Assembly (NCBI GenBank): GCA_020849625.1
Contig: JADLFV010000077.1
Span: forward strand, 1-47,215
DNA length: 47,215 nt
DNA from: Phycisphaeraceae bacterium
Lineage (GTDB): Bacteria > Planctomycetota > Phycisphaerae > Phycisphaerales > Phycisphaeraceae
Direction of reading: 5' to 3'
Each line of letters opens with the position of its first letter. Within the stretch, counting starts at the first letter, position 1. The notes beneath the pieces were generated by a model, which had not been told where the DNA came from, made no database searches, and worked only from the letters and a program-made list of their open reading frames with translations. The translations under genes were made by a program, and so were the position numbers. Positions 29,912 to 39,644 of the stretch are shown piece by piece.

Positions 29912-31405
29912 ATGAATAAAAGCACTTCAACAATCACCTGCCTCTGTATGGGAGCGATGGCCTGCCTCAGTGGCTGCATGGTCGGGCCGGACTATCAGTC
30001 CCCTGCGGCGACCGTGCCGGCCGCGTACCAGGAGCTAAGACCGGGGCTGGCGACGAACGATCCGGCCGCCGGCGAGATTCGGTGGTGGCGGCTGTTCGAT
30101 GACCCCCAACTCAGCGTGCTGGTTGAAGAGGCGATCGTAGCCAACAACAACATCGCTGTGGCTGAAGCCAGGATGCACGAGGCGCGTGCAGCCCGCCAGA
30201 TCGCGCAGTCGCTGTTGTATCCCCAGGCCAGTGTTGGGGCGTCGGTGCTGCGGGTTCGAGGAAGTGAATCAGCTCTCGGTGTGCCGAACCTGGAAGGCGA
30301 ACTTTTCCAGGTGGGATTTGACGCCACCTGGGTGGTGGACGTGTTCGGCGGCACCCGACGCATGATCGAATCGTCGAAAGCCATTGAGCAGGGCATAGCG
30401 GCAGAGCGCCGGGGCGTCGTCCTAATGGTGGCAGCGGAAACCGCCCGAGCCTACATGGAACTACGCGGCATGCAGCGGGAACTGCAAGTGGCCCGCATGA
30501 CACTGCAGGAGCAGCAGCAGACGTTGACGGTCACAGAAGATCGGCGAACCAACGGCTTGGCCTCAGATCTGGAGGTGGTGCGGGCCAGAACGGAAGTTGA
30601 ATCCACGGCTTCTGAGATCCCGCCGCTCGAACAAGCCATCCGACAGTACATCCATGTGCTGTCCACCCTCCTGGGGCAGCAGCCAACAGCGCTGAATGGT
30701 GAGTTGGAGCCGACTGCGCCGATACCTCAGCCGCCCATCCAGCTGGCGGTCGGCGTCCCCTCCGATTTGCTGCGTCGTCGGCCGGACATTCAGGCGGCTG
30801 AACGGCAATTGGCGGCCGCGACGGCGCAGGTTGGGGTGGCAGTTGCACAGCTGTTTCCTCAGGTGGTGTTCGGTGGCACGGCTGGCTTGGCGAGCCAACA
30901 CTCCGACGACCTGTTCAACGGAAACTCCAGTCACGGTTCAAGTGACTACTACGCTGCCGGCCCGTTCATCAACTGGACCATCTTCGACGGAGGCAGGCGA
31001 AAAGCGAGCATCAAATTCTCCGAAGCTCAGGTTGATGCCGCCAAGGCGTATTACCAGGACACGGTGCTGCGTGCGTTCCGCGAGGTGGAAAGCTCGCTGG
31101 TTGCCGTCGATCGTTCGCGGGCGCAAGTGGAAAATCTCCAACGGCTGTCGATCAGCGCCAGGGAAGCGGCCAGCATCGCCCGGCGCGATTACGAGCACGG
31201 CATTCTTGACCAGTTGACCGTGCTCGACGCGCAGCGCCAGGCAAACCGAGCGGACATGCTGCTTACCCAGGGCCAGATGTCGCTGGGTGTCAACATGGTC
31301 GTGCTCTACAAAGCACTGGGGGGCGGCTGGGAAGTGGTGGAACCCGCATCCGCTGGACAAACCACGGCACAAGATCCTTTGAAAAAGGAAGAGCCCCATG
31401 AATGA
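29912..31405 (+). CDS. Outer-membrane efflux channel (OMF, NodT/OprM type)
   Basis: A 497-residue TolC-superfamily lipoprotein, the outer-membrane duct of a tripartite efflux system. A signal peptide ends in the lipobox LSGC (about Cys21), followed by VGPDYQSPAATVPAAYQ, the typical start of NodT-type channels. Two internal repeats of the OEP domain (about 60-250 and 270-460) contain the long coiled-coil helices; the landmark VPSDLLRRRPDIQAAERQLAAA, in part, is present. The start ATG at 29912 has GGAA upstream. It overlaps the adaptor gene by 8 nt. The substrate of the pump is not evident. Confidence 0.93.
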   Translation: MNKSTSTITCLCMGAMACLSGCMVGPDYQSPAATVPAAYQELRPGLATNDPAAGEIRWWRLFDDPQLSVLVEEAIVANNNIAVAEARMHEARAARQIAQSLLYPQASVGASVLRVRGSESALGVPNLEGELFQVGFDATWVVDVFGGTRRMIESSKAIEQGIAAERRGVVLMVAAETARAYMELRGMQRELQVARMTLQEQQQTLTVTEDRRTNGLASDLEVVRARTEVESTASEIPPLEQAIRQYIHVLSTLLGQQPTALNGELEPTAPIPQPPIQLAVGVPSDLLRRRPDIQAAERQLAAATAQVGVAVAQLFPQVVFGGTAGLASQHSDDLFNGNSSHGSSDYYAAGPFINWTIFDGGRRKASIKFSEAQVDAAKAYYQDTVLRAFREVESSLVAVDRSRAQVENLQRLSISAREAASIARRDYEHGILDQLTVLDAQRQANRADMLLTQGQMSLGVNMVVLYKALGGGWEVVEPASAGQTTAQDPLKKEEPHE

Positions 31406-32693
31406 AATAAATTTCAAGAACCGAACGGCTTGCCAGTGGGGCCGGATCAGGACGGCCGCGTGCGTCTTTACCCTCATCGTAGCGGGCTGCGACAAACAGC
31501 CGCATACACCAGCCCCGGTTCCGGTGAAGGTAAAGATCCTGCAACCGGAGGAGATCGTCGTCTCCAGCCTTTTCAGCGGATCGGTGGAACCACTTCAGAC
31601 CACATCGTTGGCGTTCAAATTGCCGGGCACCGTGCAGCGACTGCACCGGCCGCAGGGGCTGGACCGGGACGTGCAAGTCGGCGACGTGTTGGCCAAGGGG
31701 ACAGTCATCGCTGAACTGGATGAGGGCGACCTGCGCCGCGCTAAGGCCAGCACAGAGGCTCGCGTGGCGCAGCTTGAAGCGCGGGTGGCGACGGCGAAGG
31801 ACAACCTCCAGATCGCGACGCGCGTACTCGAGCGGTTTAACAACACGTCCGGGTCCGTCTCCGAGGTCGCTCGCGACGATGCGGCCTCCAAACGGGTCGT
31901 GGCCGCCGGCGAGTTGGAGGCAGCCGAGCATGCGCTGGCGGACGCCAAGGTGCAACTCGACCAAGCCAACGACAACTACGCCAACCGCCAGCTCATTGTT
32001 CCGTTCGACAACGCGACCGTAGCCGAAAAGAGCATCGAACCTGGCGAGCGCAAGGCCGCGCATGAGGTCGCCTTCAAGCTCATCGACATCTCGACGGTTC
32101 ACATCACCTTCGGCGTCCCCGACACCATGATCGGCGACCCCGCGTTGCGGACTCTCGACGATCACGTCTTCCTCGGGCAGAAACTACAGGTCACGGCTGA
32201 CGCCTTCGAGGGGCGCTCTCTAGTGGCGACGGTCACCAAGATCGCACCCCAGGCCGACCCGCAGAGCCGTACGTTCCTGACGGAGCTGACCTTACCCAAC
32301 CCGCAACTATCCGATGGGCAGCGCCTGCTGCGGCCCGGCATGATCGTGACCGTTCGCGTCGGGGCGAAAAATGACCGGCAGGTCCTGCTGCTGCCCATGA
32401 CGGCCATCCATCGTGGCTTGTCCGACGATGACCTGTACGTGTACGAGGCTACTGTCGAGAACGACCGCGAAGTCGTGAGGGCACGAAAGGTCGCGCTTGG
32501 CGGCATCTACAACAACCAGGTTGAGGTGGCGCCCACCGGCAGTGACGTTCGGACGGGCGCGAAGTTCGTGGTGACCACCGCCGAGCGCCTAGCGGACGGC
32601 ATGTTCGTTCGCGTGATGCAGGAGAGCCCAAACGACGCCGCAGCGCTGCCGGTTTTCGACCCTGAGCCTCAGACCCCAAGGGAGGCAAAATGA
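31398..32693 (+). CDS. Periplasmic adaptor protein (MFP/HlyD-like) of RND efflux
   Basis: A 431-residue periplasmic adaptor that would bridge the RND permease and the outer-membrane channel. A signal peptide with lipobox VAGC gives a predicted lipid anchor. The lipoyl-like halves (SVEPLQTTSLAFKLPGTVQR; LIVPFDNATVAEKSIEPGE) flank an alpha-helical hairpin (about 110-210); beta-barrel and membrane-proximal domains follow (VTVRVGAKNDRQVLLLPMTA). It overlaps the OMF gene by 8 nt and the permease by 4 nt (ATGA), as expected for a co-translated tripartite system. Confidence 0.92.
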   Translation: MNEINFKNRTACQWGRIRTAACVFTLIVAGCDKQPHTPAPVPVKVKILQPEEIVVSSLFSGSVEPLQTTSLAFKLPGTVQRLHRPQGLDRDVQVGDVLAKGTVIAELDEGDLRRAKASTEARVAQLEARVATAKDNLQIATRVLERFNNTSGSVSEVARDDAASKRVVAAGELEAAEHALADAKVQLDQANDNYANRQLIVPFDNATVAEKSIEPGERKAAHEVAFKLIDISTVHITFGVPDTMIGDPALRTLDDHVFLGQKLQVTADAFEGRSLVATVTKIAPQADPQSRTFLTELTLPNPQLSDGQRLLRPGMIVTVRVGAKNDRQVLLLPMTAIHRGLSDDDLYVYEATVENDREVVRARKVALGGIYNNQVEVAPTGSDVRTGAKFVVTTAERLADGMFVRVMQESPNDAAALPVFDPEPQTPREAK

Positions 32694-35600
32694 ACATCTC
32701 CCAATTCTTCGTGAGCAAACGGCCGATCGCGTGGACCGCCATGATCGCGGTGCTGGCTTGGGGCATCTACGCATACACGGTGATGCCGCAACGACAGGAT
32801 CCGATCATCCCGGTGGTGACCGGCGTCATCCTCACGCCCTACCCAGGCGCCGAGGCCGAGAAAGTCGAGCAGGAAGTCACCCGCAAAATCGAGCGCAAGG
32901 TGGCCGAGAATCCGGCCGTCGAGCATGTTAAATCCATTAGCCGCCCAGGCATGTCAATTGTCTATGTGGAGCTGTTCGAGACCGAACGCAATGCCGAGCT
33001 GGTGTGGCAGGACATCCGCGGCAAGCTGGGCGAGATCCCGGACCTGCCGGTGGCCGCGGGCAAACCGACGCAGTCGCTCTTGAACAAGGACTTCGGCGAC
33101 TCGGTGGCGGTCATGCTGACTATCAGTTCGCCGCCGGTCACTGACTTGGAGATCGAGTTGCGTGCTAGGAGTATCCGTGAGGCGATCGAAGCACACCGGA
33201 CACAGATGTCCACGACGGAGCAGGGCGAACGCTGGACGGGCGTGCTGATCTATCCAAGCACGGTGGCGCGATCCTATGTCGTGCGCTTGGGCCAGACATT
33301 GGCTCAGAGTCTCACCGAGGCTGGCGTTGTGCGCGCGGCGGCGATTATTGAAGCCCCCAGCGCCGGTATGCTTGATGTCACACTCAGCCGCGGCAAAACC
33401 CAGCTCGACTTACAGAAGCAAATCGAACGCTGGCGCCGCGATTTCGTCGGCGCCGGTGAGTATGACCCCGATGTCTGGGAGCCGTTCTGGATTCAGAATC
33501 TGGACGAGTTGGCGACCGAGCTTCGTGCCCATGCGCGGGACAAGTACACCTACCGCGATCTGAAGGACTTCGCCGACCGGATCCGTGATCGCCTCAAGCA
33601 ATCGCCCTATGTCGCGCAGATCGACCTGGTCGGTGTGCAGGACGAGCGGGTGTGGCTGTCGTACTCCGGGCAGCGGCTCAATCAGATCGGAATTACGCCG
33701 CTCGCCCTCGCGGCCGGCATCCAGCAGCGCAACATCAACATACCTGGTGGTCAAGTTGAGTTGACCGAGCAGAATGTCGTCATCCGGCCGACCGGTGAGT
33801 ACATCTCCGCCGCGGAGATCGGCAACACCGTGATGGGCATGTCCCAGAATGGTTACCCGCTGTACCTTCGAGACCTGGTGGAGATTACCCGGGGATACGA
33901 GGATCCAGCCAACGTGCTGAATTACCGAACCGTGAAGGTGGCGTTGGAACACTCGTCTGATGATGTCGCCACTCAGGATCTGAGTGCAAGCCACGCTGAG
34001 GATGAGGCGCCGGGAAATGGCACGTTGCAGACCGGACGGGCAATCACGATCTCCGTGCGGCAGGTCAAAGGCACGCACATCGCCGACTACGACCGTGACA
34101 TCACCGCCGCCATTGATGAACTGAAGCTGCTGCTGCCACAGGACCTGCGGATCGAGCGCACGAGCAATGAGCCGGAGGAGGTCCACCACAAGATCGCGAA
34201 CTTCAATCGCTGCCTGCTCGAGGCGATTGTCATCGTGGTTCTGATGGCGCTGCTTTTCATGGAGTGGCGCAGCGCGCTGCTGGTCGCGGTGGCGATCCCC
34301 ATCACCGTGGCGATGACGCTGGGAATGTCGCAGATGATCAGCATCGACCTCCAGCAGGTCTCGATCGCGGCGCTGATCATTGCATTGGGTTTACTGGTGG
34401 ACGCCCCCGTCGTAGCAGCCGACGCCATCAATCGTGAACTGGCGCACGGCCACCCGCGGCACATGGCGGCATGGCTCGGCCCCAAGCGACTGTCCCGCGC
34501 GGTCTTCTATGCGACGCTGACCAATATCGTGGCGTTCCTGCCGCTGCTGCTGGTCAAGGGTAAGACGGGCGACTTCATCTACTCGCTGCCGATCGTCGTG
34601 TCGTTTTCGCTGCTGGCGGCGATGATCGTCGCCTGGACATTCGCCCCGCTGATGGGCTTGTACATGCTCAAGGGACAAAAGGGTTTCGAGGGCTCTGACG
34701 GCCGGCCCGCCCGCGGATTTCCACATCTCTACAAGGCGTTCGTGGAGGGCTGCATCGCCCGTCGCTGGCTGTCCACCGGCGTTGCCGTGCTGATTCTCAT
34801 CGCCGGAATAATGTTGGTTGGCACGATCGGCACCTCTTTCTTCCCTAAGGACCTGCACAATGTGTTCACGGTGAATCTCGACCTGCCCGAGGGGTCGCCT
34901 ATCCGCCAGACGCGGGATGTCGCGATGGAGGCTATCAGCGAAATCGATTCGCTGGAGGGCAAGTACATCAGCAGCTACACGACCTTTGTCGGCGCCGGCG
35001 GCCCACGATTCTGGCTCTCGATCGAACCCGAGCAGCGCGCGGACAACTATGCCCAGATCCTGGTGCACACGACCGACAAGCACGAGACGGCCAACATCGT
35101 CGAACGCCTCAAGCAGTCGCTTCCGCAGCGGATCGCCGAGTCGCGCGTGCGAATCCAGATGCTTGAAACCGGGCCGCCCATCGGCGTGCCGGTGCAACTG
35201 CGCCTCTACGGCCCCGACACCCAAATCCTCCGCGACCTCAGCAATCAGATCAAGGCTCGCATGCGCTGCATTCCCGGCGCTACCGACATCCATGACGACT
35301 GGGGCGACCCGGTGTTCCAGATGACTCTCAAGATTGATCCGGACCGCGCCGCGATGAGCGGCCTGACAAACCAGGACATTGCGGCGAGCGTCGGCGCCGG
35401 CGTTTCCGGGCTCTCGGTCAGCCAACTGCGAGATCGAGACAAGCTTGTCGACATCGCTCTGCGCCTGCGGCCGTCCGAACGCGGCCGGCTCGACGACCTG
35501 TCTAATCTCAATGTCGTCAACGCCGTCACCGGCGCACGCACGCCGCTACGGCAACTGGCCAGCTTCGTGCCCGAAATGGTGACCCCCAAGATCCGCCGTC

Positions 35601-36382
35601 GCGATCATGATCGCTGCATCACCGTCCGCTGCGACACCATCCCTGGCGTGCTGCCCAGCGCCGTGGTCAACGAGTTGCAGCGGTCGCTGCCGACGGTGTC
35701 ACACACGGGCACTCACGCCGACGATCTGATCGCGTTCCCACCCGGCTATCGCTGGGAGTTCGGCGGTGAGAAGTTCGAGCAGGACAAGGGCTTCAAGTCA
35801 CTATCGATCGCGCTGATCGTCTCCTTCGTCGCGATTTACCTGGCCCTGGTGCTGCAATTCAACTCGGCGACGCAGCCGCTGCTGGTCTATGCCGCCGTGC
35901 CGTTCGGCATCGTCGGCGGGCTGATCGGCCTGGTCATCATGGGCTCATCATTCGGCTTCATGGCCTTCCTGGGCGTGGCATCACTGGCGGGCTTGATTAT
36001 CTCGCACGTGATCGTCCTCTTCGACTTCATCGACGAGATGCGCCACAAGGGCGAGCCGCTGCGTAAGGCCGTCGTTGATGCGGGACTGGCGCGCTTACGT
36101 CCGGTCCTCACGACCGTGCTGGCGTGCGTCGGCGGCCTGATCCCGCTGGCTCTGGAGGGCGGGCCGCTGTGGGAGCCCATGTGCTACGTCCAGATCGCCG
36201 GCATGCTGGTCGCCACCTTGGTCACACTCGTTCTGGTCCCTGTCCTGTACGTGATCTTCGTGGAGGACCTGCACTTGGTTCGATGGGAGACCGATGCGGT
36301 GGCGCCCCCGGATCACGGCACGGGCACAACTGTAACTCAACCCGCTGGGCCGGCAATGCCAGTGGCGATGGGAGTTGTCTAA
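32690..36382 (+). CDS. RND-family efflux permease
   Basis: A 1,230-residue proton-driven inner-membrane transporter of the AcrB/MexB superfamily, larger than the usual 1,030-1,060 residues. TM1 starts with SKRPIAWTAMIAVLAWGIYA; two periplasmic porter/docking blocks and twelve membrane helices are laid out as in the family. In TM4 the proton-relay pair Asp-Asp of AcrB (LLVDDAIVV) reads LLVDAPVV, keeping one Asp as in CusA-like pumps. In TM10 the AcrB Lys position is Ser in LIISHVIVL. The C-terminus is a short cytosolic Pro/Thr tail. The ends overlap the adaptor (ATGA) and the crotonase-like gene (TAATG). The substrate is unknown; the changed relay hints at a specialised subfamily. Confidence 0.93.
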   Translation: MNISQFFVSKRPIAWTAMIAVLAWGIYAYTVMPQRQDPIIPVVTGVILTPYPGAEAEKVEQEVTRKIERKVAENPAVEHVKSISRPGMSIVYVELFETERNAELVWQDIRGKLGEIPDLPVAAGKPTQSLLNKDFGDSVAVMLTISSPPVTDLEIELRARSIREAIEAHRTQMSTTEQGERWTGVLIYPSTVARSYVVRLGQTLAQSLTEAGVVRAAAIIEAPSAGMLDVTLSRGKTQLDLQKQIERWRRDFVGAGEYDPDVWEPFWIQNLDELATELRAHARDKYTYRDLKDFADRIRDRLKQSPYVAQIDLVGVQDERVWLSYSGQRLNQIGITPLALAAGIQQRNINIPGGQVELTEQNVVIRPTGEYISAAEIGNTVMGMSQNGYPLYLRDLVEITRGYEDPANVLNYRTVKVALEHSSDDVATQDLSASHAEDEAPGNGTLQTGRAITISVRQVKGTHIADYDRDITAAIDELKLLLPQDLRIERTSNEPEEVHHKIANFNRCLLEAIVIVVLMALLFMEWRSALLVAVAIPITVAMTLGMSQMISIDLQQVSIAALIIALGLLVDAPVVAADAINRELAHGHPRHMAAWLGPKRLSRAVFYATLTNIVAFLPLLLVKGKTGDFIYSLPIVVSFSLLAAMIVAWTFAPLMGLYMLKGQKGFEGSDGRPARGFPHLYKAFVEGCIARRWLSTGVAVLILIAGIMLVGTIGTSFFPKDLHNVFTVNLDLPEGSPIRQTRDVAMEAISEIDSLEGKYISSYTTFVGAGGPRFWLSIEPEQRADNYAQILVHTTDKHETANIVERLKQSLPQRIAESRVRIQMLETGPPIGVPVQLRLYGPDTQILRDLSNQIKARMRCIPGATDIHDDWGDPVFQMTLKIDPDRAAMSGLTNQDIAASVGAGVSGLSVSQLRDRDKLVDIALRLRPSERGRLDDLSNLNVVNAVTGARTPLRQLASFVPEMVTPKIRRRDHDRCITVRCDTIPGVLPSAVVNELQRSLPTVSHTGTHADDLIAFPPGYRWEFGGEKFEQDKGFKSLSIALIVSFVAIYLALVLQFNSATQPLLVYAAVPFGIVGGLIGLVIMGSSFGFMAFLGVASLAGLIISHVIVLFDFIDEMRHKGEPLRKAVVDAGLARLRPVLTTVLACVGGLIPLALEGGPLWEPMCYVQIAGMLVATLVTLVLVPVLYVIFVEDLHLVRWETDAVAPPDHGTGTTVTQPAGPAMPVAMGVV

Positions 36383-37290
36383 TGATCACTTGCGCCAAAT
36401 CGTCCCCCGTACTGACGAACCACTTGATGGACGAATCCTCTTTCTGGTCGTCAGAAGTTGCGGGTGGCGTCACGACATTGCGATTTCATGATGGCGGCCT
36501 GGGCTCGGGTACGGACCTGCGGCGGACTCGGACGCTCTGGCGGTTCTTCGAAAACCTGCTGGCATCGCCCCCCGCGGTGCTGCGGATCAGCTTCCCATCC
36601 GATGGCCTTGGCCACGGAGTCCTGGTCCGATTGGGGCATTACTTCCACGAACTCGCCCACGACGAGTGGGCGCATCAGATCCCATCAGGGCGGGCACAGA
36701 CCGAACTGCTCTGTGAAGACATCGCGCTGGCCCGATATATGACCTACGTCCGCGACCGCCGGCTCTTCGTGGTCGGTGACGTACGAGGCGAGATCGACAT
36801 CAACCTCTTGGGTCTACTGCTGGTGTGTGACTATCGCATCGGGACACGGGACACGGTCATCGTCAATCGAGCCAACCCGTTGGGAACGAACTTCGGCACG
36901 GCGGCCCCGGGCTTGCTCTCCTCGATCGCCGGACCCGACCGAGCCTTGGACTTCCTGTTGCACCAAGAGTTGTTGGGCGCGCGGAGAGCGATGCGGCTGG
37001 GCATCTTTCATCGGCTGACCCGGATGCAGTCGCATGAGCAGGACGCGGCCGCAATGGCGACGCGGCTGTCGGCTAGAGGCTCCGCCTCCCTGCTCGCACT
37101 AAAAAGCGCCATGGTCGCAGCCGCGCCGCCATTGGATACCCATCTGGAGGCCATGGGCGGCGCCGGCTTCAATCGCATTCCCGCACCACCCAGGTGCGAA
37201 GCATGCAACTACGACCTGACCGGTAATCTCAGCGGCTGGTGCCCCGAATGCGGCCGTGTCATTCCTCGCTCCACGGAGCCTACACCATGA
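36382..37290 (+). CDS. Crotonase-fold protein with C-terminal zinc ribbon
   Basis: A 302-residue protein. Residues about 25-260 follow the crotonase/enoyl-CoA hydratase fold: VLRISFPSDGLGHG, then LFVVGDVRGEIDINLLGLLL, VCDYRIGTRDTVIVNRANPL and GTNFGTAAPGLL. The two catalytic glutamates of crotonase are not obvious: the usual GGGxEL is INLLGL and the PE position is AN. The C-terminus (about 272-302) has a four-cysteine zinc ribbon, CEACNYDLTGN...CPECG, common at planctomycete protein ends. RpfF, the diffusible-signal synthase, is a crotonase relative, so a role in a lipid signal or fatty-acyl substrate for the adjoining pump is possible but unproved. Its ATG overlaps the permease stop (TAATG). 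Confidence 0.75.
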   Translation: MITCAKSSPVLTNHLMDESSFWSSEVAGGVTTLRFHDGGLGSGTDLRRTRTLWRFFENLLASPPAVLRISFPSDGLGHGVLVRLGHYFHELAHDEWAHQIPSGRAQTELLCEDIALARYMTYVRDRRLFVVGDVRGEIDINLLGLLLVCDYRIGTRDTVIVNRANPLGTNFGTAAPGLLSSIAGPDRALDFLLHQELLGARRAMRLGIFHRLTRMQSHEQDAAAMATRLSARGSASLLALKSAMVAAAPPLDTHLEAMGGAGFNRIPAPPRCEACNYDLTGNLSGWCPECGRVIPRSTEPTP

Positions 37291-37344
37291 CAACTCTCGT
37301 ACCACGCCCAAGCAACTTGCTGACAGAAAGGAATCCGGTGTCCT

Positions 37345-37554
37345 ATGAACGCGGAACCGTGCATGAAAGTTGAACAGACCTCGGAATCCGAGGCAAACCT
37401 ATCTCGCAAGCGGAACCCAAAACAGGAAACCGACTTCAGTTCGTCTTCCGCGCTTCGAGCACTTTCGTACTTGACGCACATGCTGCCCGCTCTGCTCGAG
37501 GATGTGCTGTTCTGGGTCCTCTTGTTGCTGACAATTGTCTTTGCGATGCGCTGA
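37345..37554 (+). CDS. Small single-span membrane protein
   Basis: A predicted 69-residue protein with a polar N-terminus and one C-terminal transmembrane helix (about 46-67; LLEDVLFWVLLLLTIVFAM). No family is recognised. The ribosome site AAAGGA is 12 nt from the ATG at 37345, long but usable; the second ATG (37363) has none. It lies between the crotonase-like and glucosidase genes on the same strand. It may modulate the RND pump, as small membrane peptides do elsewhere, but that is speculation. Confidence 0.5.
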   Translation: MNAEPCMKVEQTSESEANLSRKRNPKQETDFSSSSALRALSYLTHMLPALLEDVLFWVLLLLTIVFAMR

Positions 37555-37601
37555 TTGGCGAAACGACATGGTAGGGATGAAGATCCAAAGGAAAGCCACA
37601 C

Positions 37602-39632
37602 ATGAGCCGCGATGTCGAAAAAAGCCTGCTGGACATCGACTTCGCATCGTTGACACGCCGAGCGTTCACTCCGTCTCCGGCCGCCTGGGAGGACCAGGTG
37701 CTCTATTTTCTGATGCTCGACCGTTTCTCGGACGGTAATGAGCAAGGTGGTTACGCGGATGCCGCGGGCCAGCCTGTGGAAAGTGGTGACACACCGCTCT
37801 ACGTTATCGACGATGAGGGATCGATCGATTACGACACGTGGATCCGCGCCGGCGGCGGCTGGCAGGGTGGGACGATCACGGGACTGACGTGCAAGCTCGG
37901 TTACCTCCGCCGGCTCGGGGTCACCGCGCTATGGATCAGCCCGCCGTTCCGCCAAGTTGCATTCGAACCGAGCTATCACGGTTACGGCGTGCAGAACTTC
38001 CTCGACGTGGACCCGCACTTCGGCACGCGCGAGCAGTTCCGCGACTTTGTGCGGGCCGCTCACGAGCAGGGCATGTACGTCATCCTTGACGTGATCGCGC
38101 ACCACACGGGCAATGTGTTCACATATTCCGCCGACCGCTATCCAACCCTTGACCCGGCGACCGGGAGAACTGCCAACGATCCTCGCTGGGACGGCAGGCC
38201 TTATACCGTGACCGGCTTCAACGACCACGATGGTCAACCAACATTACCTTTCCCTTGGTCAGACAAGATTTCCGCCGGTGACGCAGCCCGACTGGAGGCA
38301 TCGTGGCCTGACGGCGCCATGTGGCCACGGGAATTCCAGCGCGGCGACCTCTTCCTCAGGAAAGGTCGGATCAACAATTGGGGCCACTATCCCGAGTACG
38401 CCGAGGGAGACATGGCTGATGGTTTGAAAACGCTGGACGTTCGGGTGCGCTGGAGTGGCCAATACCGCCGCCCATCGCCGGCGATGGCTTGGCTGAGCCT
38501 GGCGTATTGCTTCTGGATCGCTTATGCCGATCTGGACGGCTTCCGGATCGACGCCGCCAAACATATGGATGTCGACGCGCTGCGGTCATTCTGCGACTGG
38601 ATCCGCGAGTTCGGGCAGAGCATCGGAAAGGAGCGGTTCCTGTTGGTCGGTGAGGTGCCCGGCGGTCACGATCTCGCCTGGGAAGTGGTGGAACGGACCG
38701 GCTTGGATGCGGCTTTGGGGATTGACGATATCCCAGGAAAGCTCGAACGGATGGTGGTCGGCGAGGCAGACCCTCTCGACTACTTCTCCCTCTTCCGCAA
38801 CTGGCGCCTGGATGAGCCCGAAGGCGGCAAGCACCGCTGGTATCGCGACCAAGTCGTCACGCTCGTGGACGATCACGATCAGGTGCGAAAGTGGACGGCC
38901 AAACGGCGATTCTGCGGCGACAGCCGCTACCGCGATCTGGCGTTCAACGTAATGGGCGTTCAACTGACCACCGCCGGCATCCCCTGCATCTACTACGGCT
39001 CGGAACAGGGCTTCGACAGCGGCGGTCGCACGTCGAATTGTGACATCGTCCTGCGCGAGAACATGTTCGGCGGCCGATTCGGTGGGCTGTGCACTCAGGG
39101 CCGCCACTTTTTCAATGAGCAGGGGCATCTTTACCGTGCCCTTGCTTCGCTCACCACACTGCGCAAGCAATTGATCACCCTGCGGCGGGGCTCGCAGGTG
39201 CTTCACCGCGTCTCCGGGGATGGTGTGAACTTTGGCCATCCGCGGCGCCTGGGCGATGAAAGGATGCGGTCGCTCGTGTGCTGGTCCCGGCTCTTCCTGG
39301 ATCAGGAGACCCTCGTGGTGTTCAACACCGACGATTCGCAGGCCGTTTCGGCCTGGTCCACCGTCGCCCCACTATTGCGGGTGGACGGGGACCAATTCCA
39401 CCTGATCTTCTGGCATACACCCAAGCTGGCTGCACCGCCCGCGACAAAATTGACGGTTGAACATCGGGCGGGCTTGCCAACCGTGTGGATAACCCTCCCG
39501 CCAGCTGGGTTCGCCATCTACCAAGCAGCACCGGCGCTGCATCGCCTTGGCCCCAATCCGGCACAGGGTCTCAAGCCTTGGGTGCCTAGCACTTGGCACG
39601 AGGGAGTCGGACATACACCTGCCCCTAATTGA
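37602..39632 (+). CDS. GH13 alpha-amylase-family glycosidase
   Basis: A 676-residue cytoplasmic (no signal peptide) GH13 enzyme acting on alpha-glucans. The four conserved regions are present: DVIAHHTG (I), DGFRIDAAKH with the nucleophile Asp (II), LLVGEVPG with the acid/base Glu (III), and LVDDHDQ with the transition-state Asp (IV). Region I has Ala for the common Asn. The N-terminal DQVLYFLMLDRFSDGN and the C-terminal beta domain (about 560-650) complete the layout. The substrate, presumably glycogen or maltodextrin, is suggested by glycogen phosphorylase 12 nt downstream. AAGGA with a nine-base gap precedes the ATG. The exact cleavage type cannot be told from sequence. Confidence 0.92.
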   Translation: MSRDVEKSLLDIDFASLTRRAFTPSPAAWEDQVLYFLMLDRFSDGNEQGGYADAAGQPVESGDTPLYVIDDEGSIDYDTWIRAGGGWQGGTITGLTCKLGYLRRLGVTALWISPPFRQVAFEPSYHGYGVQNFLDVDPHFGTREQFRDFVRAAHEQGMYVILDVIAHHTGNVFTYSADRYPTLDPATGRTANDPRWDGRPYTVTGFNDHDGQPTLPFPWSDKISAGDAARLEASWPDGAMWPREFQRGDLFLRKGRINNWGHYPEYAEGDMADGLKTLDVRVRWSGQYRRPSPAMAWLSLAYCFWIAYADLDGFRIDAAKHMDVDALRSFCDWIREFGQSIGKERFLLVGEVPGGHDLAWEVVERTGLDAALGIDDIPGKLERMVVGEADPLDYFSLFRNWRLDEPEGGKHRWYRDQVVTLVDDHDQVRKWTAKRRFCGDSRYRDLAFNVMGVQLTTAGIPCIYYGSEQGFDSGGRTSNCDIVLRENMFGGRFGGLCTQGRHFFNEQGHLYRALASLTTLRKQLITLRRGSQVLHRVSGDGVNFGHPRRLGDERMRSLVCWSRLFLDQETLVVFNTDDSQAVSAWSTVAPLLRVDGDQFHLIFWHTPKLAAPPATKLTVEHRAGLPTVWITLPPAGFAIYQAAPALHRLGPNPAQGLKPWVPSTWHEGVGHTPAPN

Positions 39633-39644
39633 GAGGACAAGAAC

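Noticed and set aside
36124..36381. Upstream extension of the crotonase-like frame
   Set aside because: It overlaps conserved membrane helices of the RND permease; the ATG at 36382 forms a standard TAATG junction.
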